This document shows positions 7,382 through 15,839 of a stretch of 64,000 bases of DNA, piece by piece. This DNA comes from Intrasporangiaceae bacterium. Its GTDB lineage: Bacteria > Actinomycetota > Actinomycetes > Actinomycetales > Dermatophilaceae. The translations under genes were made by a program, and so were the position numbers. The stretch is taken from contig JAJPIW010000016.1 of the NCBI GenBank assembly GCA_021324575.1, forward strand, positions 97,202 to 161,201, written 5' to 3'. The first letter of the stretch is position 1. Every line of letters starts with the position of its first letter. The notes below the pieces were generated by a model. The model ran no database searches. It was not told where the DNA came from and saw nothing but the letters and a program-made list of their open reading frames with translations.

Positions 7382-10300
7382 GAGCTCCTCCGGGCGCGGC
7401 GCGTCGGCAGGGCGAGGTAGAGCCCCACGAGGAGCAGCGCCGCCTGCCCGAACCGCCACCAGGGCTGCTCGGGGTCGACGGTGATGGACAGCCGGTGGTC
7501 ACCGGCCGGGATCGCGTATGCCGGTCGCCCACCGATCGCAGCCACCTCGCGACCGTCGACGGTCACCGTCGCGTGCCGCACCCAGGCGGTCGGCTCGGAC
7601 ACCAGCAGGGTGCCGGTGGCTGCGGCCCGGACCCGGGTCGACGTCGCGCCGTGCTCGCCGGTCACGGCCACGCCGGTCGTCGTGGTGCCGGCCACCAGTC
7701 GGATGCGAGGCGCACCGACCGAGCTGTCGGCGGAGGCGATGGGGGGTTGCACCCGCCAGTAGTCGTAGCCGCCGCGGCTGCCCATCCGGACCAGACCGGC
7801 CGTGGCGTCGAGGCGCTGCGCCATGGCGGCGGACGCTCGGGTGCCCAGCCCGACGAAGCCGACCCCGAGGTCGACCAGTCGCGCCGACGGGGCCGCATCG
7901 GAGGAGTCGCTGCCCGACACCCCCGTGCTGCCGTCGAGGAGCAGCTGGATCGTTGCCGCGGCCAGGTCGGGCGACGGCGCAGTGAACGCGGCGGCGGCCG
8001 CGCTCGTGCCGGCGGGAGCACTCGCGGCGGCGGGCGAGCCCGCGCCGTCGTCGGTGCCCGCATCGAGTCCGCGGGTGCCGAGGTCGACCGACAGGTCCGG
8101 GGACTCGGCGGCCACCAGCCGATAGCCCATTCCCGCGGGGGTGGGAGCCAGCAGGAGGGTCCGGTTGGCCTGGGGTGCACCGGCCTGGTCGGCGGCGATC
8201 GCCGGCCGTGGGTCGGTCCAGGCGCGCAGCCGGCCGTCGATCCCGCCCCAGCCGTAGAGAGCCGGCCCGCCGACCGCGACCACCACAAGGGCGGCAACCG
8301 CGGGCCAGCGCGCCACCGCTGCCCAACCGCCGCGTCCGCGGCGCAGGGTCAGGTCGGAGAGGCCGACGAGGACGACACCCAGCAGCCCGGCCAGTGCGAG
8401 GAGCATGGCCGTGCCCCACCAGGGGACGAGGACGTTGCCGGCCCCGCTCTGGCCGAGTGGCACGACACCGAGCCGCACCCGGGGCACGGCGAGCGCTCCG
8501 GCGAGCCCGACGACGCCGACCAGCCCGAGCAGCGTGAGCGAGAGGCCCCGGCGTCGACCGCGGACGAGGCACACGACGGCGAGCCCGGCAACCGGCGCTG
8601 CGGCCCACCACGGGTAGTGCCCGGTCGGTCCCGGCGAGAGCAGGGCGAGGTGCGAGAGCGACGGCGCCGACCCGGCATACGCCAGCAGTCCGGGGCCGGT
8701 GAGGAGCTCCGCGGGGTGGTGGGCGACATCGACCCCCCACGGTCCGAGCAGCCCGATCGGCAGGGCGGCAGCCAGCAGAGCGCGACCCTTGGCGGCGCCG
8801 GGGGCGAGCACTACTCCGGCGACGAGTACGACGAGGAGGACCACAAGGAGGGCCGGGACGAAGGCACCGAGCGCGGCCGCCACGAGCCCGGTGGCGGCGG
8901 CCGTGGTCGTGCGTCCACCGCGACCGAGCAGGCGCGCCGTGCCGGCCACGACGAGAGGCAGGAGAACGAGGGCGACGAGGGCGGCCAGCCGGCCCTCGAG
9001 GACGGCGGCCGCGGCGACCGGGCTGGCTGCCCAGGCGAGCCCGACGAGCGCGCGGGGCCATTTCTGGAGCGTCACGACCCGACCGGCGACGTATGCCGTC
9101 CACGCGGCGAGCGGGACGGTTGCCGCGACAAGTGCGGCGGCGGCAGCACCGCCGGGTGCGGTCACGCCGAGGAACGGCACGTGGGCGATGACCCAGGCTG
9201 GGCCGGCAAGCAGGGCCGATGCCGGGCCACCAGGTGCGTCGGCACCTAGGCCGGAGCCGGACCAGCCGTCCCACCAGTCATGGAACAGGGTGCCGGAGGT
9301 CACCCGCCCGCCGAGCAGCTGGCCACCGACCAGGCCGCTACGCAGCGCCCCGAGGTGTCCGCCGACGACCCCGCGCCAGGCGAACCCGGCAGCAACGACC
9401 GCAGCGAGAACGGACCACAGCCCGGGGTTGCGACCCAGCCGGCCGCCGAGCGACCCGCCGGCCGACGCCGCGTCGTCGCGAACGACGTGGGCGAGGGAGT
9501 CGGCCTCGGGGTCCGTGTCGAACGAGGCTTGCGGCGTGACCTGGCCGGGGTTGAGCCGGTCCCCCACGTGGCGGGCAACCTCGCCCGGGCCGACGAAGAG
9601 TGACCGCAGGTCGCTGCGCCGGACCACGGTGCCGCGGCGGCCGCGCCACCGGGCGGCGAGGGTGCGCCACGGGTCGAGCAGGGCGCCGAGATCGGCGACC
9701 TCCGCCCCGGCGGCTCGGGGCCGTTTGGCCAGAAGCATGGCGAGCCCGCCCAGGAGGGAGGTGAGCGCTAGCCAGAGCGCGAGGAAGGGTGCGGTCCACC
9801 ACGCGCACCGGGCCAGCGCCACCCGTCGGGCGGCGCGTCGGCGGGCCGGGGTGTCGGCCTGGGCCCCGGCCAGGTCGCTGCTCGCCGGGGCTGCCACGCG
9901 GGCGGTCGGAACGGTGAGCACGCGTCGGCCAGCCAGGTGCGCGCGCCAGGAGAGGTCGAGATCGGCGCCGAGGTCACCGAGCGCCGGCTGGTGGCCCCCG
10001 AGCCGGGTCCACAGGTCCGCCTCGGCGAGCAGGCCGGCGGCGGGGACCCCGAGCACGTCGGCGCGCCCGTCGAACTGGCCCATGTCCGGCTGTCCCGGCT
10101 CGGGCGTCGAGAGCACCCGGCCGGTGCGGGTGGCCGCGATCCCGACGCTGCGCAGCTGGCGCGGGTCGTCGAGGTCGACGAGCTTCGGGCCGACGACGCC
10201 GGTCGACGGAGAGCGGCGCAACGCGTCCGCGAGACTGCGCAGTGCGTCCTGTGCGGGGACCTGGCCGGCGGCCAGCAGCCAGACCGCCGAGGTGCCCGAC

Positions 10301-10617
10301 GGCAGCTCGGTGGCCGGCTGCGGTCCGGTCGTGCGGGCGTATGCCGCGCGCGCACCCAGTCCGGTCGGGACCTCGTCGACGACGACGGTGACCTCGCGCG
10401 CGACCTGGTGCGCCCGGCATACGGCACCGGCCCGATGCCCGTCGGTGGCGTCGAGCACGATGAGGGTCTGCGGAAGGAGGCTGCCCGTGACGAGGGCGTC
10501 GAGGGTGGTGATGAGCGCGTCGCCGACGGCGTCGACGAAGAGCAGGGCCGCGACCGCCTGACCGGCCGGCCCCGAGGCGGAGGGATGGGCCGGCGGACGA
10601 TCGGTGAGTGCGGTCAT
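7378..10617 (-). CDS. Large GT2-type membrane glycosyltransferase
   Basis: A 1079-residue protein. The first ~260 residues form a GT-A-like glycosyltransferase domain (AALLFVDAVGDALITTLDAL, GVVGPKLVDLDD, DLDLSWRAHLAGRRVLTVP), although the usual DxD is weak. About ten to twelve membrane helices follow between residues ~270 and ~740. A C-terminal region of ~300 residues is probably extracytoplasmic and is closed by one helix (WRFGQAALLLVGLYLALP). This resembles actinobacterial surface-polymer glycosyltransferases found beside whiB. It starts 19 bp after the whiB stop and overlaps the DUF5719 start. Donor and acceptor cannot be deduced. Confidence 0.75.
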   Translation of the reverse strand: MTALTDRPPAHPSASGPAGQAVAALLFVDAVGDALITTLDALVTGSLLPQTLIVLDATDGHRAGAVCRAHQVAREVTVVVDEVPTGLGARAAYARTTGPQPATELPSGTSAVWLLAAGQVPAQDALRSLADALRRSPSTGVVGPKLVDLDDPRQLRSVGIAATRTGRVLSTPEPGQPDMGQFDGRADVLGVPAAGLLAEADLWTRLGGHQPALGDLGADLDLSWRAHLAGRRVLTVPTARVAAPASSDLAGAQADTPARRRAARRVALARCAWWTAPFLALWLALTSLLGGLAMLLAKRPRAAGAEVADLGALLDPWRTLAARWRGRRGTVVRRSDLRSLFVGPGEVARHVGDRLNPGQVTPQASFDTDPEADSLAHVVRDDAASAGGSLGGRLGRNPGLWSVLAAVVAAGFAWRGVVGGHLGALRSGLVGGQLLGGRVTSGTLFHDWWDGWSGSGLGADAPGGPASALLAGPAWVIAHVPFLGVTAPGGAAAAALVAATVPLAAWTAYVAGRVVTLQKWPRALVGLAWAASPVAAAAVLEGRLAALVALVLLPLVVAGTARLLGRGGRTTTAAATGLVAAALGAFVPALLVVLLVVLVAGVVLAPGAAKGRALLAAALPIGLLGPWGVDVAHHPAELLTGPGLLAYAGSAPSLSHLALLSPGPTGHYPWWAAAPVAGLAVVCLVRGRRRGLSLTLLGLVGVVGLAGALAVPRVRLGVVPLGQSGAGNVLVPWWGTAMLLALAGLLGVVLVGLSDLTLRRGRGGWAAVARWPAVAALVVVAVGGPALYGWGGIDGRLRAWTDPRPAIAADQAGAPQANRTLLLAPTPAGMGYRLVAAESPDLSVDLGTRGLDAGTDDGAGSPAAASAPAGTSAAAAAFTAPSPDLAAATIQLLLDGSTGVSGSDSSDAAPSARLVDLGVGFVGLGTRASAAMAQRLDATAGLVRMGSRGGYDYWRVQPPIASADSSVGAPRIRLVAGTTTTGVAVTGEHGATSTRVRAAATGTLLVSEPTAWVRHATVTVDGREVAAIGGRPAYAIPAGDHRLSITVDPEQPWWRFGQAALLLVGLYLALPTRRARRSS

Positions 10618-10628
10618 GAAGTGTGGGC

Positions 10629-10649
10629 GCGCGCCGTCAGACGGCGCGC
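10629..10649. terminator. Perfect 9-bp hairpin over the whiB stop codon
   Basis: GCGCGCCGT and ACGGCGCGC pair perfectly around a 3-nt loop. The whiB TGA overlaps the loop and the first base of one arm. There is no long U-tract, so it may attenuate rather than end transcription into the glycosyltransferase gene. Confidence 0.5.
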
Positions 10650-10969
10650 TTCTTCAGCTTGCGACGCTCACGCTCGGATAGTCCACCCCAGATGCCGAAC
10701 CGCTCGTCGTTGGCCAGGGCGTACTCCAGGCACTCGGCCCGGACGTCGCACCCGACGCAGACCTTCTTGGCCTCCCGGGTCGACCCGCCCTTCTCGGGGA
10801 AGAACGCCTCGGGGTCGGTCTGTGCGCAGAGCGAGCGCTCCTGCCACGACAGCTCCGTGGCCTCCTCGGCTGCGGCATCGGTGAATGCGTTGCCCGTGAA
10901 TGCGTTGCCTGTGAATGCGTTGCCCGACAATGCGTTGACTGTGCTGTCCAGCACCAGAAGCTCGTGCAT
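10637..10969 (-). CDS. whiB2: WhiB-family iron-sulfur regulator (WhiB2/WhmD type)
   Basis: A 110-residue WhiB-like protein. The four cluster ligands are Cys48 (SLCAQTDPEAFFPEKGG), then CVGC and AECLEYA. The GIWGG turn and a basic tail (ERERRKLKKRAV) that contacts DNA or sigma factor follow. WhiB2/WhmD proteins are needed for septation in mycobacteria and sporulation septation in Streptomyces. The start is set by GAGGAGG just before the ATG. The N-terminus is unusual: residues ~12-30 are a tandem NAFTG repeat encoded by a 15-bp DNA repeat. Position upstream of the GT2-DUF5719 pair and opposite fbiA matches actinobacterial synteny. Confidence 0.92.
   Translation of the reverse strand: MHELLVLDSTVNALSGNAFTGNAFTGNAFTDAAAEEATELSWQERSLCAQTDPEAFFPEKGGSTREAKKVCVGCDVRAECLEYALANDERFGIWGGLSERERRKLKKRAV
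10881..10940. repeat. 15-bp tandem repeat within whiB
   Basis: Three copies of GTGAATGCGTTGCCY (plus strand) at 10881, 10896 and 10911, followed by a diverged fourth unit at 10926. The unit is a multiple of three, so copy changes would keep the whiB frame while altering its N-terminal length. Confidence 0.9.
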
Positions 10970-11011
10970 GGTCCCTCCTCGACCCAGTGTTACGCGTACG
11001 ACAATGATGGA

Positions 11012-11041
11012 ATTACACGCGTGTCATACGGGGTTCGTCAA
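11012..11041 (-). promoter_or_regulatory. whiB promoter with overlapping palindrome
   Basis: On the minus strand TTGACG (11036-11041) and TGTAAT (11012-11017) are 18 bp apart. The perfect palindrome ACACGCGTGT (11015-11024) overlaps the -10 end of this promoter and includes a GACAC core on the minus strand. It is a candidate operator. The mRNA would have a leader of about 40 nt with a strong Shine-Dalgarno, unlike most genes here. Confidence 0.5.
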
Positions 11042-11148
11042 GCCGAGATCTGCTAGAAGTTCGCGGGCTGCGACGCACTCGGGCGTGTCGCGGGGTGGAT
11101 CTCGGGGTGGATGAGGCATCCTGCACCGCTCCTGAGAGACTGCCCGGC

Positions 11149-12162
11149 ATGCGCATCACCACCCTCTCCGGGGGCGTCGGCGGGGCCCGGTTCATCCGCG
11201 GTCTGCGACGTCACCTGGACCGGCTGCCGGGCGGTCCCGGCGATCACGAGGTCACCGTCATCGGCAACACCGGCGACGACATCACGCTCTGGGGGCTGCG
11301 GGTCTGCCCCGACCTCGACACCCTGCTCTACACCCTCGGCGGCGGCATCCACGAGGGCCAGGGCTGGGGCCGGGCCGAGGAGAGCCACCGGATCCAGGCC
11401 GAGCTCGCGGCATACGGCGCCAAACCCCAGTGGTTCGGCCTGGGTGACCTCGACCTGGCCACCCACATCGTCCGGTCGCAGTGGCTCGGCCAGGGGCTCA
11501 CCCTGTCGGAGGTGACTGCCCGGCTCGCGTCGCGCTGGGGGCTGCCCGACCAGGGCCTCACGCTCCTGCCGATGAGCGACGACCCGGTGGAGACCCACGT
11601 CGTGGTCGACGACCCCGAGGCCGACGGCGGGCAGCGAGCCATCCACTTCCAGGAGTGGTGGGTGCGGATGCAGGCGTCGGTGCCCGCGTCGCGGTTCGTC
11701 GCCGTCGGGATGGACCGGGCGACGGCTGCTCCGGGGGTGCTGGAGGCGATCCGGACTGCCGACGTCGTCATCCTGCCGCCGAGCAACCCGGTCGTGTCGC
11801 TCGGGATCATCCTGGGCGTTCCCGGGGTGCGCGACGCGCTGCGCGGGACGGCGGCTCCGGTCGTCGGGGTGTCGCCCCTCGTGGGCGGCGCTCCGGTGCG
11901 CGGGCATGCCGACGCGTGCCTGTCCGCCATCGGCGTCGAGGCGACGGCCGGTGCCGTCGGGGACCTGTTCGCCGACTTCCTCGACGGGTGGCTCGTCGAC
12001 CCCGGCGATGCACCGCCGGGCTCTGCGGCAGGCAGCTCGCGGACGCCGGGAGGGCTGCGGCTGACGGCGTGGGACCGACCGCTCCTCATGCCCGACGTCG
12101 CATCGGCCACCGAGCTCGCGGGGGCTGCCTACGACCTGGCCCTCTCGCTCCGACCCACCTGA
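11149..12162 (+). CDS. fbiA: 2-phospho-L-lactate (or enolpyruvyl) transferase for F420 synthesis
   Basis: A 337-residue CofD/FbiA protein that joins the activated phospho-lactate/enolpyruvate moiety to Fo, giving (dehydro)F420-0. The N-terminal ITTLSGGVGGARFIRGL is the family's glycine-rich GPPP-binding loop, followed by VIGNTGDD and DTLLYTLGG. Later motifs are TDYE-region equivalent HIVRSQWL and LPPSNPVVSLG. The ATG at 11149 begins directly at the conserved MRITTLSGG. fbiB follows after 8 bp. The pair implies the organism makes coenzyme F420, consistent with the LLM oxidoreductase at 50.4 kb. Confidence 0.92.
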   Translation: MRITTLSGGVGGARFIRGLRRHLDRLPGGPGDHEVTVIGNTGDDITLWGLRVCPDLDTLLYTLGGGIHEGQGWGRAEESHRIQAELAAYGAKPQWFGLGDLDLATHIVRSQWLGQGLTLSEVTARLASRWGLPDQGLTLLPMSDDPVETHVVVDDPEADGGQRAIHFQEWWVRMQASVPASRFVAVGMDRATAAPGVLEAIRTADVVILPPSNPVVSLGIILGVPGVRDALRGTAAPVVGVSPLVGGAPVRGHADACLSAIGVEATAGAVGDLFADFLDGWLVDPGDAPPGSAAGSSRTPGGLRLTAWDRPLLMPDVASATELAGAAYDLALSLRPT

Positions 12163-12170
12163 GCCCGGCG

Positions 12171-13295
12171 ATGGTGCCCAGCCCGTATGCCGGTGACTCG
12201 CCTCCCGCGGGAACCCTCCACGTGCTCCCGCTCCGCGGCATACCCGAGGTCGCTACCGGCTCCGACCTCGCTCAGCTGATCCAAAGTGCTTGTGCAGCAA
12301 CGGGTTTGGCTCTCGAGCCGGGCGACCTGGTCGTCGTCTCGAGCAAGGTTCTCTCCAAGGCCGCCGGGCTGTGGGCCGACTCCCGCACCGACGCGGTCGA
12401 GCGGTCGACCGGGCGCGTGGTGGCCGAGCGGGCGACGTTCGACGGTGTGACCCGGGTCGTCGAGTCGGTTGCCGGCCCGGTCATGGCAGCCGGTGGCGTG
12501 GATGCCTCCAACACCGGGGGCAGCGAGCGGGTGCTCATGCTTCCGTCGGACCCCGATGCGGTCGCCGCATCGCTGCTCGACGACCTGCTCCGCGTCACGG
12601 GGCTAGCGGCCGGTTCGCTCGGTGTCGTGGTCACCGACACGGCCGGCCGTCCGTGGCGCGCCGGCCAGACCGACTTCGCGCTCGGCGCCGCCGGCGTCGT
12701 CGTCCTGGACGACCTGCGCGGCGGTGTCGACGCCGACGGACGGCCGTTGGCCGTCACCGCCCGCGCCGTCGCCGACGAGGTGGCTGCGGCCGCCGACCTG
12801 GTCAAGGGCAAGGCGAGCGCGGTCCCGGTGGCCATCGTGCGCGGACTGCCTGCTCTGCTCCTTCCGGTGCGCTCTGGCTCCCCGACCCCGTCCTCCCCGA
12901 CCGAGCGCCCCGGGGCCGGGTCCTTGGTGCGGACCGGCCCCGGTGACTGGTTCCACCTGGGGCACCTGGAGGCCGTCCGGGCCGCCCTCGGTGTGTCGCC
13001 CGGGAGCTCGGACTCGGCGGCGGTCGGGATCCGACCTCTCCATCCGGAAGCGCTAGCCGACCGCATCGCCCGGGTGGTCCGACTCGCCCTGGCCGGCCCT
13101 GTCGGAAGCACCTCGATCGAGGTGGCGGGCGGCCTCATCACCGTCCGCGCCGCCGAGGACTTCGACCTCGGTGTCGTCGTGACCCGGTTGGTCGTCGCCG
13201 GCTGGACCGAGGACCTGGAGCTGACGACGGCCGCGCGCCAAGCCGGTCTGGTGCGCCTGATCGTGACCGATCTGGCCCCCACGCCAGTCGACTGA
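12171..13295 (+). CDS. fbiB: Coenzyme F420-0:L-glutamate ligase (short FbiB)
   Basis: A 374-residue protein whose first ~245 residues are a CofE ligase, which adds glutamates to F420-0 using GTP: HVLPLRGIPEV, DLVVVSSKVLSKAAG, VVTDTAGRPWRAGQTDFALG and DLVKGKASAVPVAIVRG. Mycobacterial FbiB is ~450 residues and ends in an FMN nitroreductase-like domain. Here the last ~125 residues (starting around LGHLEAVRAALG) are shorter and show no FMN-binding motif I recognise. The ligase is clear; the C-terminal part may be a different module. It shares an operon with fbiA. Confidence 0.88.
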   Translation: MVPSPYAGDSPPAGTLHVLPLRGIPEVATGSDLAQLIQSACAATGLALEPGDLVVVSSKVLSKAAGLWADSRTDAVERSTGRVVAERATFDGVTRVVESVAGPVMAAGGVDASNTGGSERVLMLPSDPDAVAASLLDDLLRVTGLAAGSLGVVVTDTAGRPWRAGQTDFALGAAGVVVLDDLRGGVDADGRPLAVTARAVADEVAAAADLVKGKASAVPVAIVRGLPALLLPVRSGSPTPSSPTERPGAGSLVRTGPGDWFHLGHLEAVRAALGVSPGSSDSAAVGIRPLHPEALADRIARVVRLALAGPVGSTSIEVAGGLITVRAAEDFDLGVVVTRLVVAGWTEDLELTTAARQAGLVRLIVTDLAPTPVD

Positions 13296-13299
13296 CCTG

Positions 13300-13330
13300 C
13301 CCAGACCGGGCGGCCTCCTGCCCGCCTGGG
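13300..13330. terminator. Bidirectional hairpin between fbiB and ogt
   Basis: CCCAG...CGGGC pairs with GCCCGCCTGGG at the junction of two converging genes, leaving a short loop. It would serve both transcripts. Confidence 0.5.
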
Positions 13331-13335
13331 ACGCA

Positions 13336-13911
13336 TCACGGCATACCGAAGTCCCGCACCAGCCGCATCCTGGCCTCGAGGTCGAGCAGGGTCCGCTTGC
13401 GCTCCAACCCGCCACCGAACCCGACGAGCCGCCCGCCGGCACCGACGACGCGATGACACGGGACCACGATCGGCAGCGGGTTGCGGTTGCAGGCCACGCC
13501 GACGGCCCGCGCCGCGAGCGGGTCCCCGAGACTCCTGGCGATCTCGCCGTAGGTCAACGTCTCGCCATGTGGGATGGCGCTGATCGCGGCCCACACGCTG
13601 CGCTCGAAGGTCGAGCCGTGCCGGACCAGGACGGGCAGGTCGAACTCGAGGTGGTCGCCGTCGAAGTAGCCGGCGAGCTGCCGCACCACCTCGGCCAGCA
13701 CGGACAGCCCGGGGTCGTCACCCTCGACACTCGCCGCCACCGCAGCCGCGGCTTCGGCAGGGATCCCGCCGAACCGCACCGCGAGGAGGTGCTCGCCGTC
13801 GACGGCGACGCCGAGGTCGCCCACGGGCGAAGGAACGCTGGACCAGAGCACACCTGGAGTCTGGCCGACCCCACCGACACCGGCTCCCGGCAACACCCCA
13901 CCGCCCGCCAC
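13336..13911 (-). CDS. ogt: Methylated-DNA--protein-cysteine methyltransferase
   Basis: A 191-residue suicide repair enzyme that moves the alkyl group from O6-alkylguanine to its active cysteine. The catalytic motif is PIVVPCHRVVG near residue 150, preceded by the helix-turn-helix SVWAAISAIPHGETLTYGEIA. The GTG at 13911 has AGGAG about 8 nt upstream; a later GTG at 13851 (before LWSSVPSPVGDLG) would fit the family length as well. It follows the AlkA-type glycosylase on the same strand, making an alkylation-repair pair. No N-terminal Ada domain is present. Confidence 0.92.
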   Translation of the reverse strand: MAGGGVLPGAGVGGVGQTPGVLWSSVPSPVGDLGVAVDGEHLLAVRFGGIPAEAAAAVAASVEGDDPGLSVLAEVVRQLAGYFDGDHLEFDLPVLVRHGSTFERSVWAAISAIPHGETLTYGEIARSLGDPLAARAVGVACNRNPLPIVVPCHRVVGAGGRLVGFGGGLERKRTLLDLEARMRLVRDFGMP

Positions 13912-13942
13912 AGCGTGCGCTCCTGAACAGTTGGCGGATCGC

Positions 13943-14872
13943 TCACGGGCTACGCGGAACCCGGGGCAGGTGGGTCGGCAGGGTCATCCGCGGACCGCGG
14001 CGGGGGCGCATGCCGGCAGCCATCGCAATGTAGCCGCTCGCCCGGTACCGCTGACCGGCATACGGCTCGAGCAGCTGCCGGGCGAGGTCGTCGTCGCCGA
14101 TCTCGCCGGTCAGGGCCCAGGTGAGGTTCTTGGCCATGTGGTAGTCGCCGAAGCTCGGCGAGTCGGGGTCGCCGAGGGCCCGCTGGGCGACCTCGGCCGC
14201 CGTCCACTCCCCCACGCCGGGGATGGCCCGCAGCCGCCGGTGGGCCTCGCCGAGCGGGAGCGACGCACACTCCTCGAGGCGACCGGCATACGACGAGACC
14301 CGCACGGCGACAGCGGATCTGGCACGGTCGACTCCCGCGCCGAGCCACTCCCAGGACGGGATCTGGCCCCACTCCCGCGGGGCGGGCGGCACGTAGAGGC
14401 TGACGGCCGCCCCATCGCCCGGCGCGGGCGCGCCGAAGCGGCGGACGAGCCGGGCCTGCGACGCGAACGCCTCGTTGCCGGTCACCCGCTGCTCGATGAC
14501 CGCCGCCACGAGGGACTGGACGACCAGGCCCGAGGCGGGGATCCGCCAGCCCGGGTTGGCCCTGAGCCCGGCCGCCACCAGCTCGTCGTGGGCGACGAAC
14601 CCCGACCGGTCGTCGAGCGCGCCGAGCAGCGCTGGCAGCCGGTCGAGCGCCCAGCGCGCACCGGGGCCCCACGCCGCCCCGGTCACCTCCCCGGCCGATG
14701 GGTCGTGATGCAGCGACAACGAGCAGGGCCCTTCGGGTGTGGCCTGACCGAACCACCACACCCCGCCGACGACTCGGCAGGTCGGGTCGCTGCCGCCGTG
14801 GCGCAGCACCCCGACGGTCTGGGCCAGTGAGTACGGCCCGTCGAGGCGGACGGCGCGGGTGAGGGGCGACAC
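13943..14872 (-). CDS. AlkA-type DNA-3-methyladenine glycosylase (HhH-GPD)
   Basis: A 309-residue base-excision repair protein. The helix-hairpin-helix RAIPGVGEWTAAEVA near residue 225 is followed by SFGDYHMAKNL, whose Asp is the expected catalytic residue. An upstream helical segment VVQSLVAAVIEQRVTGNEA matches the first half of the HhH-GPD domain. The ~100-residue N-terminal domain is AlkA-like. It lies directly upstream of ogt; both repair alkylated bases. The exact substrate range is unknown. Confidence 0.85.
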   Translation of the reverse strand: MSPLTRAVRLDGPYSLAQTVGVLRHGGSDPTCRVVGGVWWFGQATPEGPCSLSLHHDPSAGEVTGAAWGPGARWALDRLPALLGALDDRSGFVAHDELVAAGLRANPGWRIPASGLVVQSLVAAVIEQRVTGNEAFASQARLVRRFGAPAPGDGAAVSLYVPPAPREWGQIPSWEWLGAGVDRARSAVAVRVSSYAGRLEECASLPLGEAHRRLRAIPGVGEWTAAEVAQRALGDPDSPSFGDYHMAKNLTWALTGEIGDDDLARQLLEPYAGQRYRASGYIAMAAGMRPRRGPRMTLPTHLPRVPRSP

Positions 14873-14935
14873 GGCGACAGTGTGCCCCGGGTGGCTGACC
14901 GGCCGGCTGTCGGCCCGGTGGCAACCGTGGGTCGG

Positions 14936-15829
14936 TCAGCGCTTGCGGAAGGTCAGCAGGATGAACGTGTAGTCCAGCCCCACGCGCTTCCAGTGCACCG
15001 GTCGCTCGGGGTGGGTCATCTCGCCCAGGTCTCCCACGAGGGACAGCCCGGCCGCGTCCGCCTCGGCGACGAGGTCGCGGATCTGGTCCGGGGTGAAGAT
15101 GTGCACCTCCGCGCCGTATGCCGTGTGTCCGGCCGTGTCGACCGGGTCGTGGCTGAAGTCGGTGGAGACGACGAGCACCCCACCGGGTCGCAGGACCCGG
15201 GCGCTCTCCCGGAGGAAGGGGCTGATCGGTACGCCGTGCTCGATCACGGACATGCAGGTGATGGCGTCGAGGCTGTCGTCGGCGAAGTCGGTGGCTGTAA
15301 TGTCGCCGTAGCGGAAGGCGACCCCGTCCCGGCGCACGAGCCCGGCGAACTCCAGGTTCGTCCCGGTCAAAGACCCGGCGGCCCCACCGAAGCCGTAGAG
15401 CCGGAGCCAGGGCAGGACCGAGGAGTACCGGGCGCTGCCGGCGTCGACGATGCGGGCCGACCGGGTCCCGTCGTCGGCGAGGGTGACCACGGCCGCGACG
15501 GCGCCGAGGGCGTCCCAGTTCTTGGGGAGGTCACGGTGCGGTGGCAGACGCAGGGCCTTGACCTCGGCGAGGGCCTGCTTCCACTCCGCCGTCGACTGCA
15601 GCACGCCCGTCAGCGGGACACCCGTCGGAGCGGGGCGCGGGGTGGCGCCGGCTCCCCCGGCGCGACGGGTGGCGAGGGCCGCCTCGGCCCGGCGCTGCAC
15701 GCCGACCCGGAGCCACAGCAGGTGCTCGGCTGCACGCTTCGCGACGGCGAGCGCCCGCCCGCCGGGTGGGGCGGCGACCTGACCGGACCCGGCCGGAGGG
15801 GTGGAGGACGGGTGCGACTGCTCAGGCAT
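14936..15829 (-). CDS. Class I SAM-dependent methyltransferase
   Basis: A 297-residue protein. The Rossmann-like core begins near residue 110: SARIVDAGSARYSSVLPWL (motif I, with DAGS instead of the usual GxGxG), GDITATDFADDSLDAITCM (motif III region) and VIEHGV, then RVLRPGGVLVVSTDF. It closes with DYTFILLTFRKR. It is the last gene of the GT2/GT4/flippase operon, starting 10 bp after the flippase-like stop, so a sugar or lipid-linked glycan is the likely substrate. The ATG at 15829 is preferred over a longer frame with 54 extra low-complexity residues. Confidence 0.75.
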   Translation of the reverse strand: MPEQSHPSSTPPAGSGQVAAPPGGRALAVAKRAAEHLLWLRVGVQRRAEAALATRRAGGAGATPRPAPTGVPLTGVLQSTAEWKQALAEVKALRLPPHRDLPKNWDALGAVAAVVTLADDGTRSARIVDAGSARYSSVLPWLRLYGFGGAAGSLTGTNLEFAGLVRRDGVAFRYGDITATDFADDSLDAITCMSVIEHGVPISPFLRESARVLRPGGVLVVSTDFSHDPVDTAGHTAYGAEVHIFTPDQIRDLVAEADAAGLSLVGDLGEMTHPERPVHWKRVGLDYTFILLTFRKR

Positions 15830-15839
15830 GGCGGGCAAT

